NCBI GenBank assembly: GCA_004028795.1
Contig: SAIW01000017.1
Location: forward strand, 1 to 64,000
DNA from: Chitinophagaceae bacterium
GTDB taxonomy: Bacteria; Bacteroidota; Bacteroidia; Chitinophagales; Chitinophagaceae
Length of the DNA: 64,000 nt
Direction of reading: 5' to 3'
The first letter of the stretch is position 1. Each line of letters begins with the position of its first letter. The position numbers and the translations under genes are program-made. The notes below the pieces were generated by a model. The model did not search any database and was not told the DNA's origin. It saw nothing but the letters and a program-made list of their open reading frames with translations. Below are positions 44,430-53,805 of the stretch, in pieces.

Positions 44430-44531
44430 AAAACTGTTATTAAAATAATTTCAATCATTCATTCCAACCTTTCAAAGCTTATTTACTCTTATTGCCATAC
44501 AACCGATTTGCTGCCGCAAACAAACACGCTT

Positions 44532-47336
44532 ATGAAAAGGTTTATACCATTATATTTTTTAATTTTTTGTTGCTATACAGTAAATGCTCAAACAGGCAGC
44601 ATTACCGGAAAAGTTACAGATAGCATCAGCAAAAAAATTCTTCCGTTAGCAACTGTAACTGTATTCAAAGCAAAAGATACTACAATTATAACGTATCGTT
44701 TAAGTGGTCCTGATGGTGAATTTAAAATTCCCAGCCTTCCTTTAGATATTCCTTTGCGTGTAATGGTTACCTACTCCGGCTTTGAAGCATTCAGAAAAGA
44801 TTTCATATTATCTGCAAATAAAAGTTCAATCCGTTTTGATTCTGTATTTCTATTGACAACATCTAAACAATTAGATGAAGTTATTGTAGTTGCAGAAAGA
44901 CCGCCGGTAATGATTAAAAAAGATACAATTGAATTTAATGCTTCAGCTTTTAAAACCTTGCCCAATGCTTTGGTTGAAGATTTATTAAAAAAACTCCCGG
45001 GTGTAATGGTTGATGCTGACGGTAACATAACTGTGAACGGTAAAACCGTGAACAGAATTCTGGTTGATGGAAAAACTTTTTTTGGTGATGACCCTAAAAT
45101 GGCAACACGTAATCTTCCTGCAAACATTATAGATAAAGTGCAGGTAACAGATGATAAAGAAGAATTACTGAAAAACGGAGATAATAATACCAATAACATT
45201 GGTAAGGTGGTAAACATTACATTAAAGAAAGGTGTTAAGAAAGGTTGGTTTGGAAAAATGTATGCCGGTGCCGGAACAGAAGAACGTTTTGAGGCAGGTG
45301 CCATTGCAAATGTTTTCAGAGATACATTACAGGTTAGTGCATTGGCTTATACTAATAATTTAAACAGACCCGGTTTCAGTTATTCAGATTTATCGCAAAC
45401 AGCAGGTTTGCAGCGAAGCTCTTCTGTTTCAGGAGGCAGTAGTACAAGCATCTGGAATAACGGTAATGGAGGAAGTATTTCTATTAACGGGGTAAATTTT
45501 GGTGGTACTACAACCGGCGTTGCAACAAGCAAGGGTGCCGGCTTTAATATTAATCATGCCCCCAATCTTAAAAAATCTTTCTTTTTACAATATTTCTTTG
45601 GTAATGTTCAAACAGATAAACAAACTTTAACTGATATTAAGCAGTATAATGTTGATACAGTAATTACCAATCATATTGATCTTGCAGGCACAACATTTAA
45701 TACTACACATAATATCGGCACAGGTATCAGGTTAAAACCGGATTCTGTAACAAGTTTTGTTGCAACTGCCAATTATACAACAGGTATTCAAAATGATTAT
45801 AAGAACAGTAATATTTATGCAGTAAATAACATACTTGGCTCTTTAAGTAACGGTAGTATTTTAAACAATAATGTAATTGATAATTATTACTATCGGCATT
45901 CATTAACTTATATAAAACTATCCAAAACAAAGGCAGGAAGAAGATTTGTTTTATCTCATAATCTGGATGTAAACAATAAGTATAATTTTTATACAACAGA
46001 TGCTTTCATTCATTATATATATCCTTCTGCCTACGACAGTATTTTACAACAACAACGTAATGAAGGCATACCAAGAACAGATGCAAGTGTTACCGCCAAT
46101 TACACAGAGCCGTTAAGTAAAAAAATATTTATTCGTATTATAAGCCGTTATGAGTATAGTAAGTTGAATAATACTGTAAATACTTTTAACAAAGGAACAG
46201 GAAATACATACGATAAATTAAATACTTCATTAAGCAGTTTCTTAAGCAGAGAATCTGACAGATGGAATTCAAGTGTAAACTTTGATTTTAAATGGAAGAA
46301 CTTAACAATTACCCCGACTATAAGAGCTTTATGGCAAAAGGCAGATAATTATTTAGCAACATTATCTTCACCTGTTAAACAAGAATACTTTAATATTTTG
46401 CCGGGCTTTGTATTTAACTATAAACAACTATACGTTAATTTTGATGAAGGAATTGTGTTACCATCCTACACTTATTTAATTCCTATTCCCGATAACAGTA
46501 ACCCTTATAATATAACAAAAGGTAATGTAAACTTACAACCTGCAGACAGGCACAATATTTCCATCAACTACTATATAAACAATAGTAAAAAACTGTTGAA
46601 CATCAATTTAAATGGCGGGGTAACTTTCTCTAATAATGATGTTATTCAAAATATTACGGTAGATAATAAAGGCATTCAAACAAATACACCTGTTAATGTA
46701 AATGGCAGTAAAAATGCATGGTTAAATTATAACATTAACAAACAACATAAATACAGTAACAACTTTATACTTTCATGGAATACAGGTGCTTACTATGAAT
46801 ACAATCATACAAAATTATTATACAATGGGGAAGACAGTTGGCAAACAACAAATGTTATAAATCAATGGGCCGGTTTTAACCTGAACTTTAATGATAAGTT
46901 TGAGTGGAATAACAATTACTCAATAAATTATGTTTTTACTCAATATACAAGTAATGCTTTTTCACAGCTTTCTTATACAAGGCATTATGCCAATACAGAG
47001 TTTATTGTAAGATGGCCTAAACATATTATTTGGGAAAACAGTTTTAATTACAGTTATAACAGCAGTGTATCTCCGGGCTTGCCAAAAGATTTATTACGTT
47101 GGAATGCTGCTATAAGCTTTACTATGTTAAAAGATGAAAAAGGTGTTTTACGCTTAAGTGCTTATGATTTATTAGAAAGAAATAACAACATAAACATGTA
47201 TGTAAACAGAAATTTAATCAGCACTATTCAAAATAATATTATACCAAGATATTTTATGGCAACCTTTACTTATAATATCCGTACAATTGGTGGTGTTAAG
47301 AAAAAGGTTGGTGGTGAACGATTATTTATGTTTTAA
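44532..47336 (+). CDS. Outer-membrane beta-barrel protein with CarboxypepD_reg-like domain
   Basis: This protein has about 934 residues starting at ATG 44532 (MKRFIPLYFLIFCCYTVNAQ), preferred over 44508 because it begins the signal peptide. A carboxypeptidase-regulatory-like domain (ITGKVTDSISKKILPLATVTV) is followed by a TonB-plug-like region with LDEVIVVAERPPVMIKKDTIEF, KKLPGVMVDADGNITVNGKTV and ILVDGKTFFGDDPKMA. The remainder is a barrel rich in Tyr and Asn of the OMP_b-brl_3 type. Members are common in Bacteroidota and lack an assigned ligand. It is not paired with a SusD gene, so it is unlikely to be a glycan PUL transporter. Confidence 0.88.
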   Translation: MKRFIPLYFLIFCCYTVNAQTGSITGKVTDSISKKILPLATVTVFKAKDTTIITYRLSGPDGEFKIPSLPLDIPLRVMVTYSGFEAFRKDFILSANKSSIRFDSVFLLTTSKQLDEVIVVAERPPVMIKKDTIEFNASAFKTLPNALVEDLLKKLPGVMVDADGNITVNGKTVNRILVDGKTFFGDDPKMATRNLPANIIDKVQVTDDKEELLKNGDNNTNNIGKVVNITLKKGVKKGWFGKMYAGAGTEERFEAGAIANVFRDTLQVSALAYTNNLNRPGFSYSDLSQTAGLQRSSSVSGGSSTSIWNNGNGGSISINGVNFGGTTTGVATSKGAGFNINHAPNLKKSFFLQYFFGNVQTDKQTLTDIKQYNVDTVITNHIDLAGTTFNTTHNIGTGIRLKPDSVTSFVATANYTTGIQNDYKNSNIYAVNNILGSLSNGSILNNNVIDNYYYRHSLTYIKLSKTKAGRRFVLSHNLDVNNKYNFYTTDAFIHYIYPSAYDSILQQQRNEGIPRTDASVTANYTEPLSKKIFIRIISRYEYSKLNNTVNTFNKGTGNTYDKLNTSLSSFLSRESDRWNSSVNFDFKWKNLTITPTIRALWQKADNYLATLSSPVKQEYFNILPGFVFNYKQLYVNFDEGIVLPSYTYLIPIPDNSNPYNITKGNVNLQPADRHNISINYYINNSKKLLNINLNGGVTFSNNDVIQNITVDNKGIQTNTPVNVNGSKNAWLNYNINKQHKYSNNFILSWNTGAYYEYNHTKLLYNGEDSWQTTNVINQWAGFNLNFNDKFEWNNNYSINYVFTQYTSNAFSQLSYTRHYANTEFIVRWPKHIIWENSFNYSYNSSVSPGLPKDLLRWNAAISFTMLKDEKGVLRLSAYDLLERNNNINMYVNRNLISTIQNNIIPRYFMATFTYNIRTIGGVKKKVGGERLFMF

Positions 47337-47414
47337 GTTTCATAATACGAATTATTTCTGATTACACAAATGAAATAAACACGCTAATTAATTAGTCAAT
47401 TAGTATAATCAGAG

Positions 47415-48185
47415 TTAATAGGTGTTATACTTTTCCATAACACCTATTCCAAACAAAGCAAAGTCATATTTAACAGGGTCTTCGGCATCAAACATTTTTA
47501 AGTATTCTGTTAATTCAACCGCAGCCTGCCAATCAATTGGTTTACGCTGTAATAAATTAAAGTGCTTAGCAACTCTTGCAACATGCAGATCAACAGGCAT
47601 AATTAATTGAGATGGTGAAATGTTTTTCCATAAACCAAAATCAACACCTTTATTATCATTCCTCACCATCCAGCGTAAAAACATATTTAACCGTTTAGCA
47701 TTTGATTTTTTATGCGGTGTTGCAATATGTTTTTTTGTTCTTGCAGGAACATCTTCTAATGAAAAGAAATAATTATGAAAACCTGTAAGCATTGTCTCAA
47801 CAGTATTACCATACTTAGCAAAAGCAGTTTCTAAACTTTTATGTTTTGAATAGTGCTGTTTTAAAAACTCAATAAAGTATAATAAATCTGTAGTATTAAA
47901 TGTGCGGTGCTTAAACTGTAATAATTTTTTTAAATCGTTTGAAGTGTGTTGAGTAATAAATTGATGCGGTTGCATTTCAAACAACTGCATTAACTCTTTT
48001 GATTTATTGATGATGATGGTTCTGTTGCCCCAGGCAAATATGGCTGCAAAAAAAGCTGCAATTTCTATGTCTTGCTTTTTAGTAAATAAATGCGGAATGC
48101 TTATCGGGTCTTTTGTAATAAAGCCGGGGTTATTGTATTCTTCAACTTTACTGTCTAAAAATTGTTTGAGTTCATTATCATTCAT
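47415..48185 (-). CDS. TIGR02757/DUF2400-family protein
   Basis: This 256-residue protein matches the TIGR02757 (DUF2400) family of unknown function. It contains DPISIPHLFTKKQDIEIAAFFAAIFAWGNRTII (residues about 25-57), KRLNMFLRWMVRNDNKGVDFGLW, LIMPVDLHVARVAKHFNLLQRK and YDFALFGIGVM. The pattern of LDxHVxRV with helical repeats resembles helix-hairpin-helix DNA glycosylases, but no catalytic assignment is established. It lies 21 bp downstream of the ABC membrane-domain gene. Confidence 0.85.
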   Translation of the reverse strand: MNDNELKQFLDSKVEEYNNPGFITKDPISIPHLFTKKQDIEIAAFFAAIFAWGNRTIIINKSKELMQLFEMQPHQFITQHTSNDLKKLLQFKHRTFNTTDLLYFIEFLKQHYSKHKSLETAFAKYGNTVETMLTGFHNYFFSLEDVPARTKKHIATPHKKSNAKRLNMFLRWMVRNDNKGVDFGLWKNISPSQLIMPVDLHVARVAKHFNLLQRKPIDWQAAVELTEYLKMFDAEDPVKYDFALFGIGVMEKYNTY

Positions 48186-48206
48186 CCTGCAAACTAAACA
48201 TTATCA

Positions 48207-49103
48207 TCATTCATTAACCGCTATCGGTTCCTCTTCTTCAATGTCTTCTATTTCTAATTCAATGCGTTTAGTAATATCGCTTAAAGAAGTAAGGCGTTGT
48301 ACTGTATAAGGTATTGTATCAAGCCCTGTAACAAATTTTAAAATGTAATTGTAAATACCAATCAGTTCACCTGCATAGACTCCATCAATCAACACTTTCT
48401 TTTGTGTTACCAATAAAGCTCCGGCAATTACAACAATTACAATTATTTCCATCAAACCAAAATTCCATGCTTCCTGGTCTGAAATTTTTATTTGCCATTT
48501 ACGCAGTTTATCATAATGGTGACGGATAGACAATATATTTCCTGTACTTATAATATTCACCTGTTCTTCTAATTCATCGTTCTTTACTTTATTTAAACGC
48601 CTCATTTTTTTTCCATAGAAGTAGCTCATAAACGAAACAGGAATTAACACTACCAAACAAATTAATACTACTTTTCTATCGTAAAAAAACAAGAGTATTA
48701 ATGAGCCCAGTAAATTGTAAACTGCTTCCATTACATAAATTAAATCGTACTCTAAAAAATCTACAAATTCTCTTGCCAATGTTGAGTGTGCACTGAGTTT
48801 TGAAATTTCAACAGTTGAATATTTTCTGCTTAAAAATTTGGTAACTAATGAAGTATAAATAGCAGAATAAGTTCTTGTATCATAACGCTGACGAATAACC
48901 CCGATAATAATCCAGGTAAAATGTACTAACGATAAAATAATTAAACCTCTGTAGCTACCTTCAATTAAATCATCTACTGCTTTTCCTAAAAAGAAGGGGC
49001 GTAATAATGAGCCCAGCATTTCTAAAGAAAATAAAGTATAAGTAAGTAATAATTGTAATCTATGCTTTTGAAAAATAGCCTTTAAAATCGTTAGCTGCGG
49101 CAT
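48207..49103 (-). CDS. ABC transporter six-transmembrane domain without ATPase
   Basis: This 298-residue protein consists of an ABC-exporter-type membrane domain with about six helices (LSLEMLGSLLRPFFLGKAVDDLI near the start; YDLIYVMEAVYNLLGSLILLFFYDRKVVLICLVVLIPVSF in the middle). The coding frame ends in an acidic tail (EIEDIEEEEPIAVNE) and no Walker A, signature or Walker B motif follows. No separate ATPase gene lies nearby. It follows the SET/ATP-grasp unit by 114 bp without a visible terminator, so it may be co-transcribed. It may pair with an ATPase encoded elsewhere or act without ATP hydrolysis. Confidence 0.75.
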   Translation of the reverse strand: MPQLTILKAIFQKHRLQLLLTYTLFSLEMLGSLLRPFFLGKAVDDLIEGSYRGLIILSLVHFTWIIIGVIRQRYDTRTYSAIYTSLVTKFLSRKYSTVEISKLSAHSTLAREFVDFLEYDLIYVMEAVYNLLGSLILLFFYDRKVVLICLVVLIPVSFMSYFYGKKMRRLNKVKNDELEEQVNIISTGNILSIRHHYDKLRKWQIKISDQEAWNFGLMEIIVIVVIAGALLVTQKKVLIDGVYAGELIGIYNYILKFVTGLDTIPYTVQRLTSLSDITKRIELEIEDIEEEEPIAVNE

Positions 49104-49217
49104 GGGTTCATTTCCTTTTCTTGTTTATTAATTTAATACAAAGCATGGAAAATAATGATGCATAACTTAATTACGCATTGAGTGCGGGGTTAGTAGAGGG
49201 CGAATTTAAAGCAGAAT

Positions 49218-50642
49218 TTAATTGGTAGCAGCAATCCTTTTATCAACCGAATTATCAGCCGTACCTTTTATAGTACCTCTGCAAAAGCTGCTACCACATT
49301 GGCATTCAAAGGGTTGGGCTGTTTCATCCAGTATAGTTGCGTAGTCTAAAGTAAGTTCTTCACCTTTATTAATTTTTCGTAAAGCGATAACATTTAAGCC
49401 TTTGTAAGCTGTGTTTGCTTCGCAACTATGATTTTGCGGAGCCCACTCAGCAGCATTATCATCCCATAAAATATAAACCTGGTTACTTAGGGGGTAAGCA
49501 TATCTTTTAAAATCTTCTTTTTGTTTTTCATCCCAGTTAGCATCAACATATTTTTTAGTTACAATACGTTGAGCTTTTTCTTCCCCTTTAAAAATTATTT
49601 CTCCTGCCTCAATATTTTTTTTTGCATAAATACCATACCCTGCAATAGCGTTACCTTTTACAGTATATTTTTTTTGCTTGCGATTATGCCTTGTAATGCC
49701 TTCTTTAATAATATGGTTGAGAAACCCTTGCTGGCCAATACCATCAAACCTTAAAATATAATCTGCACTGCCTTCGTACCCATCTTTATAAAAAACAGAA
49801 CAGGTAAAATTGATTTCTAAAAAATACAATTCATTCTTATCATTCATTCTAAAATCTAACCTTGCATAGCCAACGCCGTTAAATGCAGTAAAAATTTCTT
49901 GTGCTGCTTCTTTTAATCTATCAGCTAAGTTTTCATCTTTTACAGGAATATTGGCATCAGTATGTAATTCGCTTGTTTTAAGTGCATAGGTTTTAAATTG
50001 ATTGCCTTCGGGAAAAATAAACTCAACAGGCTGTAATGTTTTACAGGTTTTACCATCATCATTAGCAACAACCAATACAGTAAACTCTCTTCCTGCAATA
50101 TATTCTTCCACTAAAATTTCATTATACTCATTACTAATAGCACTTATCTTTTGCTGCAATTCGTTTTTATTATTTACTAAAGAATGTTCATCAACGCCAA
50201 GGCTATCTCCTGCTTTGGCAGGTTTTACAAACAACGGATATTGCAGAGAAGCTACGTCTTCATCATTAAAAGTTGCGTTTGTAATAACAGTATAAGCAGG
50301 CGTTAACACATTGCTGCAATAAGCCACATACTTCATTAATTCTTTGGGTGGATCATATAATAAAGTGGATGGCCCGGTGTGCGGAAGGTTTAAAATTTCT
50401 AATGTATAAATAACATCTATGCTTGGTACTTCCCACTCTAAATAACCTTCGCATAAATTAACAAACACATCAAAGCCTTGCGGGGAAAGGCTTTTGAGTT
50501 GTTTGTAAGTAGTTAATTTATTCAGAAATACAGTTACCACTTCATCATCGGGTAACAAGGCGGCTAAATCTCTTGGTGGATCGTAATATTGATAATCTAC
50601 ATCAGTTGTTGAATAATCGGGTAGCAGTACACAAACTTTCAT
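49218..50642 (-). CDS. ATP-grasp ligase fused to a C-terminal SET methyltransferase domain
   Basis: This 474-residue fusion has two parts. Residues about 1-315 form an ATP-grasp domain related to D-Ala-D-Ala ligase: YPLFVKPAKAGDSLGVDEHS, LVEEYIAGREFTVLVV and ARLDFRMNDKNELYFLEINF carry the ATP/Mg residues. The usual Ddl N-terminal substrate loop is absent, so cell-wall Ddl activity is unlikely. Residues about 325-460 form a SET domain: GNAIAGYGIYAKKNIEAGEII, PQNHSCEANTAY, GEELTLDYAT and a post-SET CQCGSSFCRGTI with zinc-type Cys spacing. The protein could ligate an amino acid or peptide and methylate a lysine. It lies 21 bp after the stand-alone ATP-grasp gene. Confidence 0.85.
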   Translation of the reverse strand: MKVCVLLPDYSTTDVDYQYYDPPRDLAALLPDDEVVTVFLNKLTTYKQLKSLSPQGFDVFVNLCEGYLEWEVPSIDVIYTLEILNLPHTGPSTLLYDPPKELMKYVAYCSNVLTPAYTVITNATFNDEDVASLQYPLFVKPAKAGDSLGVDEHSLVNNKNELQQKISAISNEYNEILVEEYIAGREFTVLVVANDDGKTCKTLQPVEFIFPEGNQFKTYALKTSELHTDANIPVKDENLADRLKEAAQEIFTAFNGVGYARLDFRMNDKNELYFLEINFTCSVFYKDGYEGSADYILRFDGIGQQGFLNHIIKEGITRHNRKQKKYTVKGNAIAGYGIYAKKNIEAGEIIFKGEEKAQRIVTKKYVDANWDEKQKEDFKRYAYPLSNQVYILWDDNAAEWAPQNHSCEANTAYKGLNVIALRKINKGEELTLDYATILDETAQPFECQCGSSFCRGTIKGTADNSVDKRIAATN

Positions 50643-50663
50643 GAAGCAGTTGCTGATTAGTTA

Positions 50664-51827
50664 TTAAGAAGCAGCAGCTACTGCTGTTTTTGTTTTTCTT
50701 GTTTTTACCTGCACCACTTTTGTTGCAGATTTTTTTCTGCTGATGGCATCTTCTAAAATCTGTACAATTAAATCTTTAAAAGTATTTCCGCTTAAACGAA
50801 GTATGGCTCCTATTGATGTAAAGTTTTCATCTTCACTTAAACCGCATTGTGCATTTACTTCCAGTACATAAATATTTCCTGTTTTCTTATCCATCCGCAA
50901 ATCAACTCTTGTGTAGCCTTTACCTTTTACAGCCACATAAGCGTCCCAACTTAATTGTTTAATTTTTTCGTGCAATGAAATATCCGGAGCAACATATTCA
51001 TAAAAGTTCTCATCGTTAGGCATAGGGGTTTCATCTTCATAAATTTCCCAAAGCCTGTCGAACGATAAAAATTTTTCATTATCGGGCAATGATGCATGAA
51101 ATGCTCTTTCAACAGGTGCATACACAACAGCTTTGGAAGGGTTATTATAGCTGCCTGCAATTAATACTGTGTATTCAGCACCATCAATAAACTCTTCAGC
51201 AATAATACCATCGGTTGTTAAGTGCCAGCCTCTGTAACCATCAAACATTTTAAAAACCTGTTCCTGCAATTCATCATTATTATGAACAATATTTTTTATA
51301 CCTACACCCATGCTGCCACCGCTTACAGCAGGTTTTACAATTACGGGTGAACCGAGTTTATCAAACAGTTTTTTATCAATACCATTTCTGTTTGCAATAG
51401 CTAACCATTTTGCAGTGGGTACTTTGTATTTATCAAATGCCTTTTTCATTGGCAGTTTTGATGTAGTGATGTTATAGAAATAATCATCAGCCCCTGTATA
51501 CAATAAATTATTTTTTTCTAAACAATGAATTACAGAAATACCCGGTGTTCCGTTTACTTCATCTCCATCACATAAGTTTAAAACCACCGGAATTTTTCGT
51601 GCATTGTTTTGTAATGTAATGCTTTCAATTATACTTACATAGTTAAGCATTGTTACAGGTTGCCATATCCATTCAACATTTAACTCAGCAAAAATTTTTG
51701 TGTATTCTTCAATACTTTGAGAAAAGTCGTAGTAGTAATTAATATTAGCATCTTCTGTAATTAAAGAAGGTACTAATACAAATACTTTTATTTTTTGTAA
51801 GAAATTATGGGTTTGGTTTAATTGCAC
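50664..51827 (-). CDS. ATP-grasp ligase with lysine-rich C-terminal tail
   Basis: This 387-residue ATP-grasp protein starts at GTG 51827, two bases after the upstream SET stop. Motifs: SPVIVKPAVSGGSMGVGIKN, IAEEFIDGAEYTVLIAG and TRVDLRMDKKTGNIYVLEVN, with the catalytic Asp, Glu and Asn. Its N-terminus resembles that of the adjacent fusion (VxxLVPS... and NINYYYDFSQS), so the two are paralogues. The last 25 residues (363-387) are basic, with six Lys and two Arg, Ala-rich, and not expected to fold. That tail resembles a histone-type tail and could be a target of the neighbouring SET domains, which is inference. Confidence 0.82.
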   Translation of the reverse strand: MQLNQTHNFLQKIKVFVLVPSLITEDANINYYYDFSQSIEEYTKIFAELNVEWIWQPVTMLNYVSIIESITLQNNARKIPVVLNLCDGDEVNGTPGISVIHCLEKNNLLYTGADDYFYNITTSKLPMKKAFDKYKVPTAKWLAIANRNGIDKKLFDKLGSPVIVKPAVSGGSMGVGIKNIVHNNDELQEQVFKMFDGYRGWHLTTDGIIAEEFIDGAEYTVLIAGSYNNPSKAVVYAPVERAFHASLPDNEKFLSFDRLWEIYEDETPMPNDENFYEYVAPDISLHEKIKQLSWDAYVAVKGKGYTRVDLRMDKKTGNIYVLEVNAQCGLSEDENFTSIGAILRLSGNTFKDLIVQILEDAISRKKSATKVVQVKTRKTKTAVAAAS

Positions 51828-51829
51828 TG

Positions 51830-52327
51830 TTATTGATTTAACATGCTTTGTATAAAACGTGTAAGCTTATATTTAGTAAGTATTTGCCTGTCTATATAAA
51901 CTGCTCCGCTTATGGTTTGTAAGCAATCTTTACTTCCGCAGGTACATGCAAAAGGTTGCACCATATTCCATTCGGTTGAGGGGTAGAAGAATGTTAATTC
52001 ATCTCCCGGTTCTATTGTTTTCAAAGCAATTAATTCAAACGAGTAAGTATCAAAGAAAACATTAGGAGCACAACTGTGATTGATATATTGCAGAAAAACA
52101 GGATTTAAAGTAATGTGCTCTGTTTCTGTAACCTGCACTGTTAAATACGTTGGCTGCGATAAAGTTTTACCTGCAGAAAAATTACATAATACATCTCCGG
52201 CTTTGAATGATGTAATACTGTGTAATGATTTTTCTCCGTTGGTTTCATGTTGCATTATTTCAGCAAAACCATGATTACTGATAATGCGATAACCGGTTTG
52301 AATGGCGGTGGTTGCGGCGACTGTCAT
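51830..52327 (-). CDS. SET-domain protein, predicted lysine methyltransferase
   Basis: This 165-residue protein is essentially one SET domain. It has FKAGDVLCNFSAG, LQYINHSCAPNVFFDTY (the NHxCxPN cofactor/knot motif), EPGDELTFFYPSTEW and post-SET CTCGSKDCLQTIS. The His, Cys and terminal Tyr positions needed for cofactor and lysine binding are present. It is the first gene of a three-gene unit: its stop codon is two bases from the GTG of the ATP-grasp gene, implying coupled translation. The target is unknown. Bacterial SET proteins are uncommon and often thought to act on host or self proteins. Confidence 0.83.
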   Translation of the reverse strand: MTVAATTAIQTGYRIISNHGFAEIMQHETNGEKSLHSITSFKAGDVLCNFSAGKTLSQPTYLTVQVTETEHITLNPVFLQYINHSCAPNVFFDTYSFELIALKTIEPGDELTFFYPSTEWNMVQPFACTCGSKDCLQTISGAVYIDRQILTKYKLTRFIQSMLNQ

Positions 52328-52520
52328 AAAATGTAATGGGTTAGTAAAGCTGTGATTAAAGTAACTACAAATAGTTTAATAAAAGAAACAATAAAATAAC
52401 CTTGTGGATAAACTTATATTAATGTTGATTATTACAAAATGCGTGCAGTAAAAGCTTTTGTAATGAAGATTAAAAAACTATAAAAATAAAAATGTTAAAG
52501 GCTAAAGGTTATTACGTTAA

Positions 52521-53729
52521 TTACTTTAACCGCATTATTTTTTGAGTATATGTTTGGTTATCGTTTGTTCTTAAAATAACGATATATATGCCCGAAACAA
52601 GATTGGCAAAGCTGATTACATTTTTATTGCTGTGAATAGTATTGGAATAAACCTTTCTTCCCGTTGCATCGAAAATAGTAGCAGAAGTAAACGTATTGCA
52701 ATTACCCTGATCTATTGTTATTGAAGATGTAAAAGGATTAGGATAAAGATATACCTGAGGTAATACTACTGCTTTAGATGAATCTGCACAGGTTGTTTTT
52801 AAATATTTGGTAAGTACCTGCATCTGAACTCTATCGCCGTTATTATCCGGTTGAACAGAGAGTGAATAATTATTCCACCATTCTCCGCCTGCCCAATAAG
52901 TTCCGTTTACACAATTGGCACTTATATAATTCAGAAAAGTATCTAAAACTGTAAGCCAACGCGGGTCGTTATTCGGCACACCATAAGAGCTGATAATTCC
53001 TTTCTTATTATTTGTTTTCAACCATTCAATAAAAGGCTTTGCCCTTTTTACACCCGTTAATACATCGGCTTCTAAAGAATCGTAAGAAGTAGTTGTATAA
53101 TTACCTACACCATCTTTATCAAAAAAGTTATGAGCAGAATAAACAATTTTATTATAAGGATCACTTACTTTACCTAAAAGGCTGTTGCAGATAGCCCAGC
53201 ATTCTGCCAAAGACTTATAAGGCATACTATCCGGCTGATTCATGATATCGTATCCGTAAATATTGGTTCGTGTTTTAAATACAGTAGCTAATTTTCTCCA
53301 AACGTTTCCAAAATATGCTTTAGTAATAGTATCACCTGTTTGGCCTAAACCAATAGAATAATCGGTATTACCGATTCTGTACCTTCCGTAATTATGCATA
53401 TCTAAAATAACCTGAATACCTCTTATGGCACAACTGTCAGTAAAAGCAGTTAGCCTGTTTAATTCGGCAGAATCTAATTCGGCACCCATAGCATGTTGTA
53501 TTCTTTCCCACCGAAATGGAATACGCAATAATTTAAAGCCTTTAGAAGCAAAATAATCTATAGTACTAACTGTAGGGTAAGTATAATCAGTATTGTAAAT
53601 ACCGGGCATATTAGTTTGTCCGAACTCTGCTCCGGCAAGGTTTACACCAAATGGCAAAGTATCTATAACAGGTTTACTGTATAAAAATCGGGTACAGAAT
53701 AAAAAGAAGAAAACAAGAAAAAACTTCAT
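52521..53729 (-). CDS. GH5-like pseudoenzyme with T9SS sorting domain
   Basis: This protein has about 402 residues from ATG 53729 (MKFFLVFFFLFCTRFLYS, signal peptide). The body is a GH5 (cellulase-fold) barrel closely similar to the neighbouring paralogue: GFKLLRIPFRWERIQHA, VILDMHNYGRY, SAHNFFD and YWAGGEWWNNYSLS. Both catalytic glutamates are missing: the acid/base motif reads MNQP (Gln165) instead of MSEP, and the nucleophile motif reads SSYG (Ser248) instead of GEFG. The C-terminal domain (about residues 325-402: VYLYPNPFTSSITI, YSNTIHSNKNVISFANLVSGIYIVIL) is a type A T9SS sorting signal. It is probably a surface-displayed glycan-binding protein. Confidence 0.85.
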   Translation of the reverse strand: MKFFLVFFFLFCTRFLYSKPVIDTLPFGVNLAGAEFGQTNMPGIYNTDYTYPTVSTIDYFASKGFKLLRIPFRWERIQHAMGAELDSAELNRLTAFTDSCAIRGIQVILDMHNYGRYRIGNTDYSIGLGQTGDTITKAYFGNVWRKLATVFKTRTNIYGYDIMNQPDSMPYKSLAECWAICNSLLGKVSDPYNKIVYSAHNFFDKDGVGNYTTTSYDSLEADVLTGVKRAKPFIEWLKTNNKKGIISSYGVPNNDPRWLTVLDTFLNYISANCVNGTYWAGGEWWNNYSLSVQPDNNGDRVQMQVLTKYLKTTCADSSKAVVLPQVYLYPNPFTSSITIDQGNCNTFTSATIFDATGRKVYSNTIHSNKNVISFANLVSGIYIVILRTNDNQTYTQKIMRLK

Positions 53730-53805
53730 AAAAGTGCTGTACAAATTTAACACCATTAAGCATACAGCAGTTGAAGCAATAGTTTTTTATCTGCAACAGA
53801 TTTTA

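Noticed and set aside
44771-45304. 177-codon antisense frame inside the outer-membrane barrel gene
   Set aside because: Opposite-strand shadow of a clear coding frame with signal peptide and family motifs.
49218-51827. Annotation of both ATP-grasp proteins as D-alanine-D-alanine ligases
   Set aside because: The ATP-grasp core is similar, but the N-terminal Ddl substrate motifs are absent and the SET linkage does not fit cell-wall synthesis.
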